From Ahaetulla prasina (Eukaryota; Chordata; Lepidosauria; Squamata; Colubridae): a stretch of 64,000 nt of DNA. Numbering within the stretch: the stretch's first letter is position 1; every line of letters begins with the position of its first letter. The stretch covers positions 55,713,211 through 55,777,210 of the forward strand of contig NC_080544.1 of the NCBI RefSeq assembly GCF_028640845.1, read 5' to 3'. Under the pieces are notes generated by a model. That model was not told the origin of the DNA, did no database searches, and saw only the letters and a list, made by a program, of their open reading frames with translations. The translations under genes and the position numbers were made by a program. This document shows positions 20,041-31,423 of this stretch, in pieces.

Positions 20041-22436
20041 AGCAAATGTACATTATAACTAATGAATTTTTGCTGTTATTTTAAATTCACAGCGTCTCCA
20101 TGTATTTTAAATAATTTGTAGTGCCTCAAACTTTGGCTGAAAATGATATATGTGTGTCCCATATTATTTCCTGGCTGTTGACCCAGGGCTGCATGTCTTT
20201 TCTGCTCTAGCCACACTTATTTTGAAAACCCATATAGAAAATAAGGGTTTATAAAACTACATGCCTCAAGAGGCTGTAGATGACCATAAACCAAACTTAC
20301 GTAACACTGGCATGACATTTATTTATTTACTTGTTTATATTCAGATAACCACTCAACTCTGAAATGACTTTGGGTGGCTTACATAATTTTTAAAGAAGTC
20401 CATAATTAAAAATAAAAGACTCCAAGGAAACTGTTGATCCCTGATCAGTGCCTAAATTTGCAATAGTATGCAAGGTGAAATTTTTATTTATTAATTAAAT
20501 TTATATGCTGCCTGTATCACAATTGATTCTGTAATTCAGACAAGAAGGAGTTGTTGCTGGTCTATGGGGATTAGACTCTGATACAGGTTTTGGTTTAGGC
20601 TTCATTAGAGACTTCCAAATGCGATATTCACATAGCAGTTGTCTAGTGTGCTCTGAGCTTTTCTAAACAAATTAGATTATTTCAGTTGCATGCTTACCTT
20701 TTTCTGCTCTATGTGGCTATCCTTGTAGACTGCATATAACTTTCAATTGGTGTAGATGTGGCAAGCATTCTTCTAGTCGATATATAATAATTGGACATAT
20801 ATCCATATTTCAAACTCTCCACTGGTAGCTAGTTGTTTTCTTGGCTCTATTAGTTAAATAGTTCTTTTTTAATTAAATGATTTATGTCCTGATTTCATGC
20901 CTCAATCTGATCAGCAAGATCCTAAAATAAGCTTTTAACATGGGCAAATATAATGTGCACAACATAATAAAAATGCTAATAAAATTCATAGTGCTGTAAT
21001 GCATTATATTGTTTTGTCTGCCATGATAGCCACATGAATTTTATTCTGGTTATTAAAAAGATCAAAAAATTGCTTTGACTGTATATAGATCATGAGAGAA
21101 GGAAGAAGCTATGTTTGAGTACTTAAGGATAAGGCTATAAATTTAATGAACAGATCCATCAATATATTTGGGTTACAAAATTTAACAGTCTCCCCCCTCC
21201 CCTCCAATCTTTTTGTTTCTCCTTGTTCAGGGTCTTGCTTGGTGATGTTTTGGGAGATATCTTCTTTAGTCTTGACTTTTCTCTCTGACATGAATCATAC
21301 TGGCTTTTAAAATTATTTTATCAGTCCTTAATTGTTTATGGTGTTTTTTTTATGGAAGGCTGTCTTGAATGCCCTCTGGGTAGAAATGCAGAATGTAAGG
21401 AATAATAATAATAATAATATGTAGTGTGACTGAACTGTTGGTTGAGGACTTAACTGCTGACATCTGTCTGCAAATGATGTGACAGGATCTTGGAGAAACC
21501 TTATAACTACCCTAATGGTACCACAAATTTGTCAATCAAATGCATATAATAATATCAAACTGTCTTAGATTGAGATTTAATTGAGAAATGATTGTTGTCT
21601 CTTGGTAGGTCTTGCTGTATCAAAGTCTCCTAATAAAAGGGCTTTCTTCTGAATTTTTCTGTTAGCCTTCAAGCAACAAAATTGCGGTGTGGCTTTTTTC
21701 ATTAATAATGAAGAAAATCAATGCAGCAGTTTTCTCCCTTAGGTAAAAGATAAATAGGAAGCAGAAAGGGGGGGGGGAAAGGTAGGATGAAAGAAATACC
21801 CATCTCTCTTTTGCTAGAACAGCATCTATAGAATAGAATAGAACCTTTTGCATAGCACATTATTTTTCCCAGTGAGCATATTGAGGCAACTTCACATAAG
21901 CTGTAGTTCTTGAGCCGTAGGCAGAACATGGTATTTAAAAGCAAATGGATCAGACTCCATAGTTTAGGATACAAAGCTGCTTCCCCTCCTTCCCCATTCC
22001 CTTTAAATCTGTGTAAGTCAACACATTCAAATTGCTCTCCTTCACACGTTTTCTATTTATGAAATGACTTCAAGAATCTAACCCTGATTCCCCCCCTCCT
22101 AATCAAGCTATATTAGTCTGTGCCATGGCCCCAATTGATAAATTGTTTGAAATGGTTATGATTAAAAATTAAGAACCACCTTTGATCACGCTCTTCTTGG
22201 CAAGCCTGAGGTTGAAATAAAGCCCAGAGGGAGAAGGAGGGAAAGAGTTTAGTGAGAAGAGTATTCATTTAGTGGAGAGTCTCAGGCAGCATTTTTTTTT
22301 ATTTCCACAAGGCAAGAAGATTGATAATATACATTAGTACAGCTAAACTGTAGCTATTTGTATATTTCTCCATGTCAACCTGCTTACCATTATAAAGAGA
22401 TCAGAGGTTACCTTACTGTTTGATGCATCAAACTGA
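20041..22436. other. unassigned DNA with possible old L2 scraps
   Basis: Mostly unrecognised. Two short stretches, about 20318-20395 (ending GACTTTGGGTGGCTTAC) and 20480-20530 (AAATTTATATGCTGCCTG), resemble decayed minus-strand L2 3' ends; this is weak. A (AAT)6 run lies at about 21402-21419. The short frames at 21109-21291 and 21662-21974 are judged spurious. Confidence 0.4.
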
Positions 22437-22500
22437 TGCTTCTCTCTCTCTCTCTCTCTCTCTTTCTATCTCTCTCTCTCTCTCTCTCCCCCCACACACA
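22437..22500. repeat. (TC)n and CACACA microsatellite
   Basis: Nearly pure TC dinucleotides with two short breaks, then CCCCCCACACACACCC. The 61-codon frame across it (LSLSLSLF) is an artefact of the repeat. Confidence 0.95.
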
Positions 22501-22838
22501 CCCAACTTCAGTATTTTTTTCTCTGTCTCTGTCTGTCTTCCACTCCACCTCCATGTTTGTTTGTTTGTGTGTGTGTATGTTTGAAACAACAGTTTCAGTT
22601 TTTTTAAAAAGGAAATCCTAGATGACTGGAATTCTTTTCAAAAATTCTGGTCAGTTATTTCAAGCAAGAGTATGGTTTTGCAATGCCTTTTATTGTGGGT
22701 GTGCATTTATGCACTATGTATTTGTGAAATGACAGCATTTTCAGATCAATTGCTTTTACAGATTGGCTGCATAAGTGTATAATGTCTATATAAGCGTGTG
22801 GCTAAATGTTACTATCTGGAAGAGCTGAAAGTTCACAC

Positions 22839-23226
22839 AGGCAGTCTTCAACTTCAATCATTCATTTAGTGACCATTCACATGATATAACGGCATGAAAA
22901 AATGACCTATGACTATTTTTCAAACTTACGACTGTTGCAGCATCCCCATAGCCTCATCATCAAAATGTGAATGCTTGGCAACTGACTCACATTTATGACA
23001 GTTGCAGGGTTTCAGGGTTATATGATCACCTTTTGTGACCTTCTGACAAACGAAGTCAACGAGAGGCCAGATTCACTTAATAACAATGTTACTAACTTAA
23101 CTGCAGTGATTCGCTTAACAATTGTGGGAATAAAAGTTTTAAAATGGGGCAAAAATCACTTAACAACTCTCTCACTTATCAACATAAATTTTGGACTCAG
23201 TTGTGGTCGTAAATCGAGAACTACCT
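22839..23226 (+). mobile_element. squamate MITE (family 5) with long terminal inverted repeats
   Basis: The left end AGGCAGTCTTCAACTTCAA pairs imperfectly with the reverse complement of the right end (AGGTAGTTCTCGATTTACGA). The body holds repeated CACTTAA, TTAACAA and ACTTACGA phrases and the block GTTACTAACTTAACTGC. A second copy lies at 58763-59137 and a scrap at 44885-44945. It is non-coding; the 120-codon frame starting inside it (22995-23357) is chance. The superfamily is not clear, because no convincing target duplication was found. Confidence 0.8.
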
Positions 23227-24761
23227 ATATATTGCTGTTTACTGGATTAGAAGCAACGTGTCAGGGTTCCCCCCTTCCTATACTCAGCTCCAGTGTGGCA
23301 ACCCTGAAGCGTCAAGATGGCTTCGGTCAAGTCAGCTTCAGAGTTGACACAATGTGATGGACAAAAATTGGAACAATGATTGAATTATTTATTGAAGAAA
23401 AAGAAGTAGGAAGCATGCTTTCACAAGTTATTTCTACACATTTATTTACTTATTTGTTACAACCAAGTTCTTTAACCAATCCCTGTCAGGCTAGATGCAG
23501 TATTAGGCTAATTTATCAATAGTATATACTGTCTCCTTCATAAATGTCACTTTCACTGACTTCATTTGTACAATACTGCAGCCATTGGGCTGCTTCAGTT
23601 GCTTGTCAGAGGCTTTATTCTGAAATGTTTCTATGTGAAATAGAATAATTTCATATGGCAAACTCTCTTCTTCCATTGCAAAACATGCAAAATGATATGA
23701 TACATGTTCACGTTTGCAAAACAAAGAAAAACCATTCTCATTCTCATTATCAGTAGCATCCTCAAAGTCAAAATTAAAGCAACAAAAAGATAAGTAATAG
23801 CAGCCAAGTAACCCCAATATGCTTCAAATAAGCAACTAATTTGGTTTAAACTAACAGTGTGAACCCCTATAGGAACTCTATAGAAACTTCCTGATACATA
23901 AACACAGCCTTTATGTATCCGTAAGGACAAAATAATATAGAATATTAAAGGAAAATAAACATAAGCAATTATACTATATACAGTATCCTTTTGCAAGTAA
24001 ATAGAGTTAATAAATCTACCTGTGTGTAAAGATAAATTAGTGATGGAGGAAGAATTTCAAAATGGCATTTTTAAATGCAATAAAGTATATAATAAACAGG
24101 AAACTTGGGCAAACAAAAACACAAAGAAGGTAAAAATTACAGTTATTAAATTAATTATTAAATTAATAACTACTTAAAAAGAGAATTGATAGTACACTGA
24201 GATGTAACTACAGCAGTATTAAGAAACATTTCCCTTTTTTCCTCCTCCATTCGTAGTCTTGCCATCCATCCAAAAATATGTGACTGGAACAACTTATTGC
24301 AGGAGCTATACACTCTCTGATTAGAGAGTGAAGCACTAATTTATTAATCCAATGCTTCAATGTCTCTCCCAAACATTACATGATTGTTACAAATATTATT
24401 AAAAATAATTGTTTTTGGCTCATGGTGTTACTTTTTCCAACACATTGCATTCCTGATTTACAGAGCTCTGTGGATCATTTTGAATTGTAGTCGATGCAGG
24501 CAAGAGACGTTTGTAGCCTAAATCATTTAAAATACATTCTCAATTGCCCAATACCCTTACCATAAATTCAGCATGACATATTGATTATAGGGTACAAAAT
24601 TATATAATGTATAATTCCAGAATTCACATAGAATAATATTTTTGTGGATTGTCCTTTGAATATACCAGTTTCTAACTGCACTTATGACTGGTATCAGTTT
24701 TGCCATGATTAGCTAAAAGATATAAATGTACACATATACACACACACAGAGAGTATATGAA
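23227..24761. other. unassigned DNA
   Basis: Two overlapping minus-strand frames lie at 23503-23817 (104 codons) and 23631-23996 (121 codons, hydrophobic). They occupy different frames of the same bases and show no recognisable domain, so at most one could be real and neither is supported. An inverted repeat (TACACTCTCTGATTAGAGAGTG) lies at about 24309-24330. A CA run lies at 24731-24748. Confidence 0.45.
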
Positions 24762-25451
24762 TATTTATTTATTTTTCATATTTTTATACCGCCCTATCTC
24801 CCTAGGGACTCAGGGCGGTTCACAACCAGATAAAAACATACATATAAATACAAATAAAACATCCATTAAAAAACTTATTATAATTGGCCGAATAATTAAA
24901 ATAATAATAAAAATAATAAAATCCCCATTAAAACCAATTTGAATTTAAAATCTAGTCCAGTCCTGCGCAAATAAATAGATGTGTCTTAAGCTCGCGGCGA
25001 AAGGTTCAGAGGTCGGGAAGTTGACGAAGTCCTGCGGGAAGCTCGTTCCAGAGGGGTGGGAGCCCCCACAGAGAAGGCCCTTCCCCTGGGTGTCGCCAGC
25101 CGGCACTGTCTGGCCGACGGCACCCTGAGGAGTCCCTCTCTGTGAGAGCGCATGGGTCGGTGAGAGGTATTCGGTAGCAGCAGACGGTCCCGTAAGTATC
25201 CCGGCCCTATGCCATGGAGCGCTTTGAAGATAGTCACCAAAACCTTGAAGCGCACCCGGAAGACCACAGGTAGCCAGTGCAGTCTGCGCAGGAGAGGTGT
25301 CACATGGGAGCCACGAGGGGCTCCCTCTATCACCCGCGCAGCCGCATTCTGAACTAACTGGAGCCTTCGGGTGCACCTCAAGGGGAGCCCCATGTAGAGA
25401 GCATTGCAGTAATCCAGACGAGACGTCACGAGAGCGTGAGTGACCATGCAT
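24762..25451 (-). mobile_element. L2 LINE 3' end (copy 2)
   Basis: Minus-strand L2, 5'-truncated at VTHALVTSRLDYCNALYMGL. Its ORF2 C-terminal domain runs from 25447 down to about 24950: AARVIEGAPRGSHVTPLL, LHWLPVVFRVRFKVLV, then the RAFSVGAP region. A frameshift falls just after GAPT. The 3' terminal stem-loop (CCGCCC...GGGCGG) is at 24789-24818 and an AAAT-type tail abuts 24762. The two overlapping minus frames (168 and 153 codons) are two registers of this one element; the 153-codon one is the true protein frame over most of its length. Confidence 0.9.
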
Positions 25452-25554
25452 AGGGTCTTTAAACTAATTATAAATTATAATTATAACTAATTATAACTAA
25501 TTATAACTTTAAACTATATTTAAACTAATATAGTGACTTTATTCTTACATATAT
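25452..25554. repeat. AT-rich imperfect tandem repeat
   Basis: ATTATAACTA-type units (about 25468-25509), followed by TTTAAACTA variants. It lies between the L2 and Penelope-like insertions. Confidence 0.7.
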
Positions 25555-25620
25555 AAATATGTATGTATATAGGTCTTTGGTTGTTCGGGTTTTCTCCCGC
25601 GTAAAATTGGAAGTGTCTTG

Positions 25621-25657
25621 GCGACGTTTCGACGAAGTCTCATTCGTCATCTTCAGG
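25621..25657 (-). ncRNA. hammerhead-ribozyme-like motif of the PLE
   Basis: Read on the minus strand: CTGAAGA (25656-25650, the conserved CUGANGA core), one base, stem II GACGAA (25648-25643), loop TGAGAC, TTCGTC (25636-25631, perfect pairing), GAAA (25630-25627), C, then GTC (25625-25623, the NUH cleavage triplet). Stem I can form at least G-C and C-G next to the core. Stem III would be only two base pairs with no loop, so activity may need a dimer. Hammerhead motifs are known in PLEs. The core and stem II are read directly from the sequence; self-cleavage is inferred. Confidence 0.6.
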
Positions 25658-25717
25658 CTTCAGCTTCGTGCTTCTGGGAGCAATGTGTGATTGCAGCTGT
25701 TTCTTCCTTTTTAACTG

Positions 25718-26810
25718 CTAGTGGGGGTTTGAACTGATTGGGTGGGAGCTTGGCTGTGCTCTGATTGGATGGGGTTTTTTTGTGCTCTGATTGGCTGCGG
25801 GTGTGTCCTGTTTGGGTGGGGGCTTGGTTGTGCTCAAATTAGTCTGAGTTGCAGGGGGATTTGAGCTGGTGAGCTGCACTGCTGCTGTTTGGCTTCGTGT
25901 TCGTAGTCGTGCTACATCTTCATAGTGGGTGTCAGTCTGCTGCATGTATGGATTGGAGGAGTTTGAAATGGCTAATGTTGCAGCTGCAGTCTGGCTTCTG
26001 GTCCTTGGTCGTGCTTCCTGATCAGTGTGGGTTTGGGTCTGCTTTCTGGGTGGATGTGTGGTGGTGACATCCTGTGTGGACCTCGTGAGTGTGGGTCTGG
26101 TGTCATTCCTCGTGTTAGGGACTCGTTTGTCAATAAGGGCGGGTTTCCAAATGGCTGGTAGGCGGGAGGTATCATCTCGTTTGTTCATGTTGTGTGGGCG
26201 TTTTTCTATCTCGATGGCTTCTCTGATTATTCTGTTGTTAAAGTGTTCAGTTCTGGCGATAGTTCTGGTCTTTTTAAAGTCAATATCGTGTCCTGTGGCT
26301 TTAAGGTGTTGGACCAGGGAAGAAGTTGGTTCCTCTTTTTTGACTGAGTTCTTGTGTTCTTCAATGCGTGCACTTATTCTTCTGTTGGTTTGTCCAATGT
26401 ATGTGGTGGGGCAGGCGGTGCATGGGATTTCATATACTCCTTGATTTTCTAACTCAATTTTGTCTTTGGGGTTTCTTAGGATGGTGGATATTTTTTGGTT
26501 TGTGCAGAATGCTGTCTTGATGTTATGTTTGTGGAGGATCTTGCTGATTCTGTCTGTGGTGCCTTTTATATATGGGAGGAGGGCTGTGCCATTTTCTTGT
26601 TCTCTGTCTTGGATTTTAGTGGGGGGTTCTTTTTGGATTAGTTTGGTAATCTTATTTCTCTGGAATCCATTGGATGTTAGTACGTTTGTGAGAGTATGTA
26701 GTTCGGTTTTTAGGTGTTGTTCGTCAGTTAAGCATTTTGTTCTAGAGATGAGTGTCTTGGCTACGGAGTTGATCTGTGCTGGGTGGTGGTGTGAGAGTGC
26801 GTGCAGATAG
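25718..26810 (-). pseudogene. PLE reverse-transcriptase tail plus GIY-YIG endonuclease
   Basis: A single open frame of about 364 codons with no methionine at its upstream end, stopping at 25718. After the RT C-terminal linker (SVAKTLISRTKCL) comes the endonuclease: GVYEIPC..CPTTYIGQTNRR at about 26430-26375, with the GIY- and YIG-like pairs as V-Y and Y-I-G. Next come RISARIEEHK, a GHDIDF segment and a REAIEIEK segment carrying the likely metal-binding glutamate, then a KRPHN segment. In PLEs this domain makes the nick that primes insertion. The catalytic RT motifs are missing through truncation. The absence of stops over about 1.1 kb points to a young copy. Plus-strand frames over the same bases (26025-26444, 26460-26810) are antisense shadows. 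Confidence 0.85.
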
Positions 26811-26900
26811 CACAGGTGGTGTGTCCTAGGGAGCCATTGGATTTCCTGTAGACTAAGACATCCAGGAAGGGAAGTTGGTTGAAAACAAATATGTATGTAT

Positions 26901-28778
26901 GTATCTATGTATGTAATGACTGCTCACTCCAGTTGACTTTGACAGATTTACAAAACCTACAGAAATAGTAAATAGTTAAAAACTTAAAACACAGCCTGGG
27001 CCATAACAGCAACAATAAACCGTAACAGGAGTCTACCAATGCATTAACCCCGCACCTGGGAAAAGAGTCAAGTTTTAAGGGATTTCTGAAACCCAAGGAG
27101 AACAAAGACCGGATCTTGCGGGGTGGGTGGGCTGGTGGGATGCTGTTTTAGAGGAGGCACATCTATTGTGGCAGAACTACTAAGCAGATGGAAATTAATG
27201 GGGATAGGCAGTTCTTCAGATAAGCATACTCTATTCCACAAAGACATCTAAGAATATCAATTTGTGCTTTGTTTAATTGTTACATATTAATATTCAAGCC
27301 AAAGTGGATAATTCTATCACTGAATGTATTATCAAATGTGCTTTAGTATTGATATTTACATTAAATTTGTTTGTATTTTGTTTTAGTAATAGTTAATTTA
27401 CAGTTGGTATGAGGGTCATATATGTTGTAGCTTTTGGTAAAACAAAGATATTTCTGAGTTGAAAGTTGAAAACTGAGATCTGAGTGTGTCCATGTTTGGG
27501 GGCTTTTCTTAAACTGGAGTTTATTTCACTCAACAATAGAAGCAGCAGAAAAATATGACAGTGCAGGCTTTTATGTTTTTTTATTATTTATAGTGAGACT
27601 ATTAAAACATGTATATAAAACAAAGTTCTGATTTTTACCTATTGTCAATCTTCCTCCTGGAGACTATATTTCCCTTTGGTTCTTCTGCTAAATGCTTTAT
27701 TTTTGTTTCCCTTTTACTGCAATTCCATCCCCTATTTGGGAGCTTAACAAGATACAGAATGAAAGGAAAGAATGGGCTGAAATTTTACTGTAATGGGATC
27801 AGCATGACTTATCCCTCTCCTGGATCTGCTCAGCTGCACATCTGTTGCTTCTCTATTGATGGATGCCTAGTCCTTCCCTATTATCAGGGCTTCACCATTG
27901 ATAGCTGATCCCCACCTTCTCTCTTGGATATTGAGTGAAGCCATAGTCTGAAGCCAGCTAAGGTGGCTTTTGATCTTTAGAACTCTTTTCCCTCTGGGTC
28001 TTCACTTCTTCTTGGTAAGCCACCCCTAGACCTTTTTGTTCCTTTCTGACCAGAAACTAACAACTGCTTCATAACAGTTCTTTTTCTAACTTTCATCTGC
28101 AGTCACTCCATTCACTCTATTCTGTACAAACTCCTCTCCTCTCCCCTCTTCTATCCGCTCTTCTGTTTTCTCTTCAATTTTTAGTCAGATTGAAGAATGT
28201 CCCTCCACAACTGAAGTGTAGGTCCTCTGAGGACTCTAACTCTTAACATTATTTTGAGGTTGGATTAATTGGGCTGCTATCTCAACATCTCTCACATCAG
28301 CCCTGATAGAGTCAGGTCAGTTCATCAGACCTCACAATAGAACATCTGCCCTACAAGACTATAATTAAGCTGCTCTTCCCTTTTCTCCCCCTATTTGCTG
28401 ACTCATATCAGCAGGAGAGCAACCATGCCAGACCACTAAAACCTCATGTGTCACATTCATTATGCATGAAACAGTATATGTACTTAAATATATGAGTAGA
28501 GTTTAATTAATCCTTTCACCTCGCACTCTTTCAAAAGCTCTGTAACATTTTGGATTCAATCTCCAAAAAGTACTAGAGTGCATGCGAATTTTGGTAAATT
28601 CTGTCTGTGGCAATCTGAAGCAACTGCATAGTTTCTTTGGATTTTACATATGCCCTCTGAAGAAGCTGCATATCTCAGGAAATTGCACATAGATTTTAAG
28701 GTATTGTAAGTCAGCTCTTTGTTATGCTCAGGATGCTCCCAAACACTTTCTGGAGTTCAAACCCAAAGTGGTTGTGCC
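26901..28778. other. unassigned DNA with a possible old LINE end
   Basis: A stretch at about 26940-27240 (AACACAGCCTGGGCC, then GGTGGGTGGGCTGGTGGGATGC, then TATTCCACA) reads like a decayed minus-strand LINE 3' end of L2 or CR1 type; this is weak. The rest is unassigned. Frames at 26905-27105 and 27609-27908 have no support. Confidence 0.4.
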
Positions 28779-29884
28779 TAGGGGTGAAATGCTCCCAGTT
28801 TGGACCAGCTCGCCCGATCTGGTAGTAATGACAGCGGGTGGTTTGGAGAACCAGTAGCAAAAATCCCTGGCCCCGCCCCCTGCCTCTGCTGAGCCGCGCC
28901 ATCATCAGAGGGGTTTTTTTTTACTTTCAAAAGCAGTTTTTCTTCAGCCGAAAAACTTTAAAGGTAAAAAAAAAGCCTTTGATGATCCCGCGGCTCAGCT
29001 GTGATTGTCAGAACTCTTTAAACTCTTTTTTTTAACAACCTCTTTGGCTGAAGAGGTTGTAAAAAAAAAGTTTTAAAGGGCTCCTCTGGCGATCCCAGCT
29101 GAGTTCCTCATCACCAGAACCTTAAAAAACATGTTTTCTACAAGCTCTTCAGCTGAAGAGCTTGTAGAAAACCTCCTTTTAAGAGGTTCTGGGCTGCGAT
29201 AAGGCACTTACCTAATTAACTGCTCTTTTCGGGCTGGGAAAACCATGCTTTACATCAGTTGCATCAGCTAGCAACTGAATCTGCCTGCCTGTAATCCATT
29301 TCTTCAGTCATCAACTGAATCTGCCTGCTTTGCTGGCTGAGGAACTCTGGGAATTGAAGTCCACAAACCTTAAAGTTACTAAGGTTGGAGACCCCTGATC
29401 TAAAAAATATAAATAAAATAAAATAATAAAATAAAATATTTGTGCAGCTTTCTGAGATTTGATGTGTTTCTGTAGTGTTTCACTCTAACTACACAAACAC
29501 ACAAAATCTCACAAAGCTGTATGTGGCATTGTGTATGTGTGTGTGTATGTGTGTGTATGAGTCAGTTGTGTTGTATGTGTGTAAAGTGTGAAAGTTGGTT
29601 TTTGAGCTTTTTGTGACTGTGTGAGGTTCCTACATGTTGCAGGGGCTGTTTTGGGTGAAGTGCAGCTGCTTTTACATTGTGTGTGTCAGTTGTGTTGTGT
29701 TGTATGTGTGTAAAGTGTGAAAGTTGGTTTTTAGTACCTCTTATTGTTTTGTATACTTTGTTTATTATTTTTATTATTTATTGTTATTGGCCGCGCCCAC
29801 CCAGTCATCTGACCAGCAAACTACGCCCACCAATTAAGCCACACCCACAGAACTGCTAAGGAAAATTTTTAGATTTCACCCCTG
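28779..29884 (+). mobile_element. hAT-like non-autonomous element (family 6), composite
   Basis: The left end (AGGGGTGAAATGCTCCC) matches the reverse complement of the right end (AGGGGTGAAATC), giving an 11-bp terminal inverted repeat about 1.1 kb apart. The flanking 8-mers GTTGTGCC and GTTCTACC agree at 6 of 8 positions. Inside are GAACCAGTAGCAA (shared in style with family 4), a cluster of hairpins (28912-29192), and a repeat scrap (GGGAATTGAAGTCCAC at about 29350). There is also a TG-rich zone with a ~45-bp direct repeat (29561-29603 and 29685-29732) and TACGCCCACC motifs near the right end. No coding frame. Confidence 0.6.
29014..29192. repeat. hairpin cluster with a perfect 40-bp palindrome
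   Basis: The palindrome GTTTTCTACAAGCTCTTCAG (29133-29152) is followed at once by its exact reverse complement (29153-29172). Outer arms CCAGAACC (about 29114) and GGTTCTGG (to 29192) also pair, with small bulges. Upstream, ACAACCTCTT (29035-29044) pairs with AAGAGGTTGT (29051-29060) around loop TGGCTG, and flanking T- and A-runs lengthen the stem. A weaker third unit with the core CTTCAGCCGAA lies at about 28912-28977. Confidence 0.9.
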
Positions 29885-31423
29885 GTTCTACCCGTCACAG
29901 TTGATCAGAATTCTTATTCTGTGGGAGAAGGCAACAAATATTCCTAAGTAAAGATATCATTTGTAGAAAAGATCTCATTTGGAGGCAAGAAGGAGGGAAT
30001 ACAGCCTTCTATTTATGACAGCTAATAAATGGGATTGAAGCTTAAAAAATAGTTGCTATTCTGAACAAGAAATATTTTTAATTTGGATATATTGTACATA
30101 TATGTGTACAATATATATAAATATACTGTATTTATTTAACTTAGGATATAGATGTGGGAGCTTACTTTGGAACACACACATCAACACTATGTGTAGCAAA
30201 TCAACACAAGGCTTTAAAGATGTGCCCAAAAAACAGTGTAAAACTAGAAAAAAACACCACAATGATCAAGGTTGCTTGTGACTAATAAGCTTCTTGCCTT
30301 TAATTTCTTCAAGGATTATTTTAATTAAAACGACTTAAAAGGGAGGGTGGCGTGCAGTAAAGCAACTTCTCGGCTTACAGTGCCATTTTCTTTTCAAGGC
30401 CTTCTCCAGATCTCACATAATCTCTACAGACGTTCTTGGAAAATTAAATGAATTTTAATTTTATGAAGGGTAAGTGTTTTGTTTGGAAATGTTCCTACTA
30501 CCTAAAGTATTATCTTAAATCCCATCATTGTATTTGTAAAATGCTTTACTACCTGCACTAAACAAATAAAACAAAACAAAAATAATTTAATTCTTCTCAT
30601 AGTAGGCTTTATCTTGTTATACATAGCGTAAAAGGACTGGTTTGGCTCTCTTTAAAAAAAATATTCTATTGAAAAAATATTTGGCACCTGGTTCTAATTT
30701 TTCAACAAAAATATGGATGAATGTGAAAGAAACAAAGTGTATGAAGTTTTGGCATATAAGAAGAAAAAATGTGTTTGGCCTCATTTAAGATTTTTTTAAA
30801 ACTAAATTTCTTTTTCTACAGTAGTTTTCAGTTTTTTTCCATTTCTTTTCATTTACCTTTTTTAATTTCACACAATCAAAGCATTCAAAAGTTCTGTCTG
30901 GTTAGAACATAGCTAAGTTAAAAATGTTTCCAATTTTATTAAGTCCTTATCAAAATCAAAGTACATCTTCAAACTGGACTATAGTGAATTAATTAAAGAG
31001 CATTGAGGGATTTGGCAAACCCTAAAGAAAAGACTGAAAGCAATTTGGACAGCTAGGAGGAAGACCGGGGGGGAACCCAGATTGTCTTTTGGGTAAGGGA
31101 AGTTCTGTGACAATTGTCATCTCCGTCATTTGGGGGACAACTTTCATATGTGTTCACCAGCCCCAAAGGTTGCCTATTTCATTTTTTTAAACCCTAAATA
31201 GGATACATTTAAATTTCTCTGAATAACAATGCAGTGAAACAATTAACTTTGCTGCTTGGAAACTGGCAAAGAAAGTCATAAATGGCAATCATATGACCAT
31301 GGAATGCTGTGGCCAATGTAAGTATGAGCACTACTTATTAGAATTTTGAATGATTACTAAGCAAGTAATTATTAAGCAAGAACTCCTGGTAGTCTTATGT
31401 AGTCATATGTAAAAACATATGGA
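29885..31423. other. unassigned AT-rich DNA
   Basis: About 1.5 kb with no recognised repeat or gene. A 68-codon minus-strand frame at 30056-30262 is unsupported. An imperfect inverted repeat, TAGTCATATGT/ACATATGGACTA, lies at about 31397-31425 at the edge of the next LINE. Confidence 0.5.

Larger units (their letters stand above)
25555..26900 (-). mobile_element. Penelope-like retroelement (PLE), 5'-truncated
   Basis: AAATATGTATGTAT at 25555-25568 and again at 26887-26900 gives a 14-bp target duplication around a minus-strand element. The duplication is low-complexity, so it is less decisive than a mixed sequence would be. From its 5' side the element encodes the end of the PLE reverse-transcriptase region (FLDVLVYRKSNGSLGHT at about 26880-26820), a linker, a GIY-YIG endonuclease and a basic, proline- and threonine-rich C terminus. 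A GC-rich 3' region with a hammerhead-like motif follows. A short internal deletion after GHT breaks the frame near 26815. Confidence 0.85.

Noticed and set aside
22437..22621. 61-codon frame rich in Leu-Ser
   Set aside because: It is a translation of a TC microsatellite.
23503..23996. Two overlapping minus-strand frames (104 and 121 codons), one hydrophobic
   Set aside because: They use the same bases in different frames, have no recognisable domain, and could arise by chance in AT-rich DNA; I could not decide between them or support either.
26025..26810. Plus-strand frames of 139 and 116 codons
   Set aside because: They are antisense to the open Penelope GIY-YIG frame, whose minus-strand translation has recognisable motifs.
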